Assembly (NCBI RefSeq): GCF_003789055.1
Contig: NZ_ML119091.1
Span: 108,751 to 172,750, forward strand
DNA from: Histidinibacterium lentulum
GTDB taxonomy: Bacteria > Pseudomonadota > Alphaproteobacteria > Rhodobacterales > Rhodobacteraceae
Length of the DNA: 64,000 nucleotides
Direction: 5' to 3'
The notes below the pieces were generated by a model. The model did not search any database. It was not told where the DNA came from and saw nothing but the letters and a program-made list of their open reading frames with translations. The translations under genes were made by a program, and so were the position numbers. The stretch's first letter is position 1; every line of letters begins with the position of its first letter. Below are positions 62,694 to 64,000 of this stretch, piece by piece.

Positions 62694-63242
62694 ATGGGTG
62701 ATCATCGGCGGTTCATATTCATCGATTTCGAGGCGAGCTCGCTGAGTGAAGACAGCTGGCCGATTGAAGTCGGCTTGGCCTCGCTTGCGGGATCTCGGAT
62801 CAGGACCTGGAGCTCGCTGATCCGGCCCGAGGAAAGCTGGCCGATGGCCGCTTGGTCGGATCGCAGTCAGCAAGTGCACAAGATCTCCCTGGAACAGCTG
62901 AATGACGTCCCCTCCGCTGGGGAAGTGGCTCGCCAGCTGATAGAGAGAGCAGGGGACGCGATCCTTATCTCAGATGCCCCCACGTTCGACCAAGCGTGGC
63001 TGGATCGCTTGCTCGACGTGCTGCCGGAATGCGAGCGGGCGAGGCTGAAGATCGCTCCCGAGGACGTTCTGCTGAGCGATCCTCGCGTTCATACGGCGGC
63101 TTACCTCCGTCATCGCTGGGAGCACCGCGACGGTGCCGCACACCGAGCTGCGGCTGATGCCCGGCGCTTGGCCCAGGCGTTCGAGTATGCGATGGCCGTG
63201 GGCCGGAAGAGCAAGAAGGCCGACGGGAGCGGTGGAAAGTGA
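62694..63242 (+). CDS. DEDDh-type 3'-5' exonuclease
   Basis: 182 residues, GGAGG before the ATG at 62694. RNase T/DnaQ fold with the three Exo motifs: FIDFEASSL (Asp and Glu), SDAPTFDQAW (Asp) and HRAAADARRL (His and Asp). Short single-domain form, so a trimming or repair nuclease rather than a polymerase subunit. Its place in a low-GC edge region may reflect transfer. Confidence 0.82.
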   Translation: MGDHRRFIFIDFEASSLSEDSWPIEVGLASLAGSRIRTWSSLIRPEESWPMAAWSDRSQQVHKISLEQLNDVPSAGEVARQLIERAGDAILISDAPTFDQAWLDRLLDVLPECERARLKIAPEDVLLSDPRVHTAAYLRHRWEHRDGAAHRAAADARRLAQAFEYAMAVGRKSKKADGSGGK

Positions 63243-63570
63243 TTCCCCTAACCCGACCGACTACCAGCGCGGTGGCTATGTCATCGAATGCACGCAGACC
63301 GATGCCTACGGACGCAGTCTAGGTCAGTAGCCGCGCTTCACCTTTCGTCTGTCAGCGAACCGGCAGATCTTCTCAATGTTGACGAAGGCGTCATCCGGCG
63401 CGAGGCACCAGCTGCCAGAGACTACTTCTGCAATCTGTCCGACTGGGCCTCGTCGGCGAATGCTAACGTTACGGCAGCAATACGCATGAGCCTCCAAGCG
63501 TCAAGTTGCTGCCGATTTCGCGGCCAGATTCGTCGATACCACCGTTCAGGAGGCTTGGTGGGAGACGATC
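63243..63570. other. Gap without a convincing gene
   Basis: Open frames on both strands here have no ribosome sites and no protein-like composition. Nothing else was recognised except the ribosome site (GGAGG and GGGAG) before 63571. Confidence 0.5.
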
Positions 63571-63936
63571 ATGAAAGCTCTGGCACTTGCGGCGGCTTTC
63601 GCCGTGATGTCGACAACTCAGGTTGCCGCACAATCGATCCTGGGGCCGAACAAGTGCGCCATCATCATCGGTGCACGTCAGGATCTCGGAGCGGCCCAGG
63701 CGCTCGTCTCCGCGCATGGCTCATTGCCCTTCGACGGGATCTACCGGACGCGCAACGGGTGGCTCGCCGTCGTCCAGGATGTCGTCCCGGCTTCACAGGG
63801 GGCCGCCCGGGTGGGAGGGCGTGTATCAGCACTGCGGCAAGCAGCACCTGCACCGCTACGCTGCCGAGTTCGACGTAACCGCCCGATTGAAGCCGCCTGC
63901 CTGATTGCGGGGTTCCGAGCTAAGACACGTGCATAA
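63571..63936 (+). pseudogene. Exported small protein truncated by a transposase remnant
   Basis: Starts well (ribosome site before the ATG at 63571) with a signal peptide (about 1-21, ending QVAAQ) and a globular beginning (NKCAIIIGARQDLGAAQALV, GIYRTRNGWLAVVQDVVP). After about residue 74 the frame turns Arg/Pro/Ala-rich because it runs through the IS1595-like remnant in another frame. The real protein probably was longer and resembled SPOR-like or small exported proteins with a NGWLAVV repeat; I do not name it. Confidence 0.55.
63797..63904 (+). mobile_element. IS1595/ISXO2-like transposase remnant
   Basis: In a frame different from the preceding ORF one reads GVYQHCGKQHLHRYAAEFDV followed by a stop at 63902-63904. 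The HLHRYxAEFD pattern is the C-terminal signature of IS1595 (ISXO2-like) DDE transposases. Only this tail is left; the catalytic region is missing. Confidence 0.6.
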
Positions 63937-63960
63937 CGACGTCGTTAGCGACGTGTCTTA
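63921..63960. repeat. 40-base interrupted palindrome
   Basis: Outer arms TAAGACACGT (63921-63930) and ACGTGTCTTA (63951-63960) are perfect, and AACGACGTCGTT (63935-63946) is a palindrome in the middle. It could be the joined ends of two insertion elements, a terminator or a target for a site-specific protein. Confidence 0.6.
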
Positions 63961-63972
63961 TCGGAAGGTGCC

Positions 63973-64000
63973 ATGCTGGGCGAGGTTTTGGGTGTCGAAC
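63973..64000 (+). CDS. Start of a gene cut by the window edge, possibly IS OrfA
   Basis: ATG at 63973 with GGAAGG before it; only nine codons (MLGEVLGVE) remain. The short sequence recalls the N-terminus of some IS66/IS3-type OrfA proteins, which fits the mobile-element surroundings, but nine residues cannot show it. Confidence 0.3.

Noticed and set aside
63288..63878. 196-codon plus-strand frame before and over the exported-protein gene
   Set aside because: No ribosome site, starts inside the end region of the exonuclease, and overlaps a better-supported gene with a signal peptide.

Overview
The window is GC-rich alphaproteobacterial DNA that looks like Rhodobacteraceae (Roseobacter/Paracoccus-like). 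The evidence is the ccoGHIS order, an FNR-type box of the TTG-N8-CAA class, the fdsGBA-fdhD-fdsD formate dehydrogenase operon, a DUF1127 gene, TctABC and NitT/TauT-type transporters, and GC-rich hairpins between genes. No rRNA, tRNA or CRISPR array was seen.

Layout. 1-3344: end of a cbb3 oxidase assembly operon (ccoG partial, ccoH, ccoI, ccoS). 3471-4827: aroQ and a KDG-type sugar kinase. 4880-11855: NAD-dependent formate dehydrogenase with a LysR regulator. 11897-14535: an ExoY-type sugar-phosphate transferase and a SulP transporter. 14787-16661: a persulfide-dioxygenase-like MBL protein, a DUF2892 protein and a Crp/Fnr regulator, with two palindromic candidate operators. 16757-18360: a small exported His-containing protein behind an FNR-like box, and an MFS protein. 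18449-22956 (minus strand): a guanidine module made of a guanidine-I (ykkC) riboswitch, an ABC importer, a nickel-type guanidine hydrolase homologue and a downstream His-rich protein of unknown family that could be its metallochaperone. 23226-25550: a DUF1127 gene, an unusual TRAP-type binding protein without a signal peptide, and a Gfo/Idh/MocA oxidoreductase.

25916-53191 is a large catabolic accessory region. Its first part (Gfo/Idh/MocA, two beta-hydroxyacid dehydrogenases, Ldh2 dehydrogenase, IlvD/Edd dehydratase, MFS) suits sugar-acid metabolism. Its second part holds two paralogous GntR/UTRA repressors, an SDR, three metal-dependent amidohydrolases, a BadI/MenB-like ring hydrolase, an enolase-superfamily enzyme, a two-subunit CoA-transferase, an FAH-family hydrolase, a GntR/FCD regulator, an ABC importer with two permeases, a tripartite TctCBA importer and a thiolase. 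This looks like CoA-dependent ring cleavage of an imported cyclic carboxylate whose identity I cannot read from sequence. A recurring palindrome, ATGTCCGGACAT and variants, lies in the promoters of this region and twice sits between recognisable -35 and -10 boxes, which suggests one GntR regulon.

53243-61236: a mechanosensitive channel, then a LysR gene divergent from an NMT1/THI5-type ABC importer, uridine phosphorylase and nucleoside hydrolase (pyrimidine or nucleoside salvage). 61237-64000 is of lower GC, with fragmentary reading frames, a DEDDh exonuclease, a truncated exported protein fused to an IS1595/ISXO2-like transposase remnant, a 40-base interrupted palindrome and the start of what may be another IS gene. 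This is a recombination-prone edge of an accessory region.
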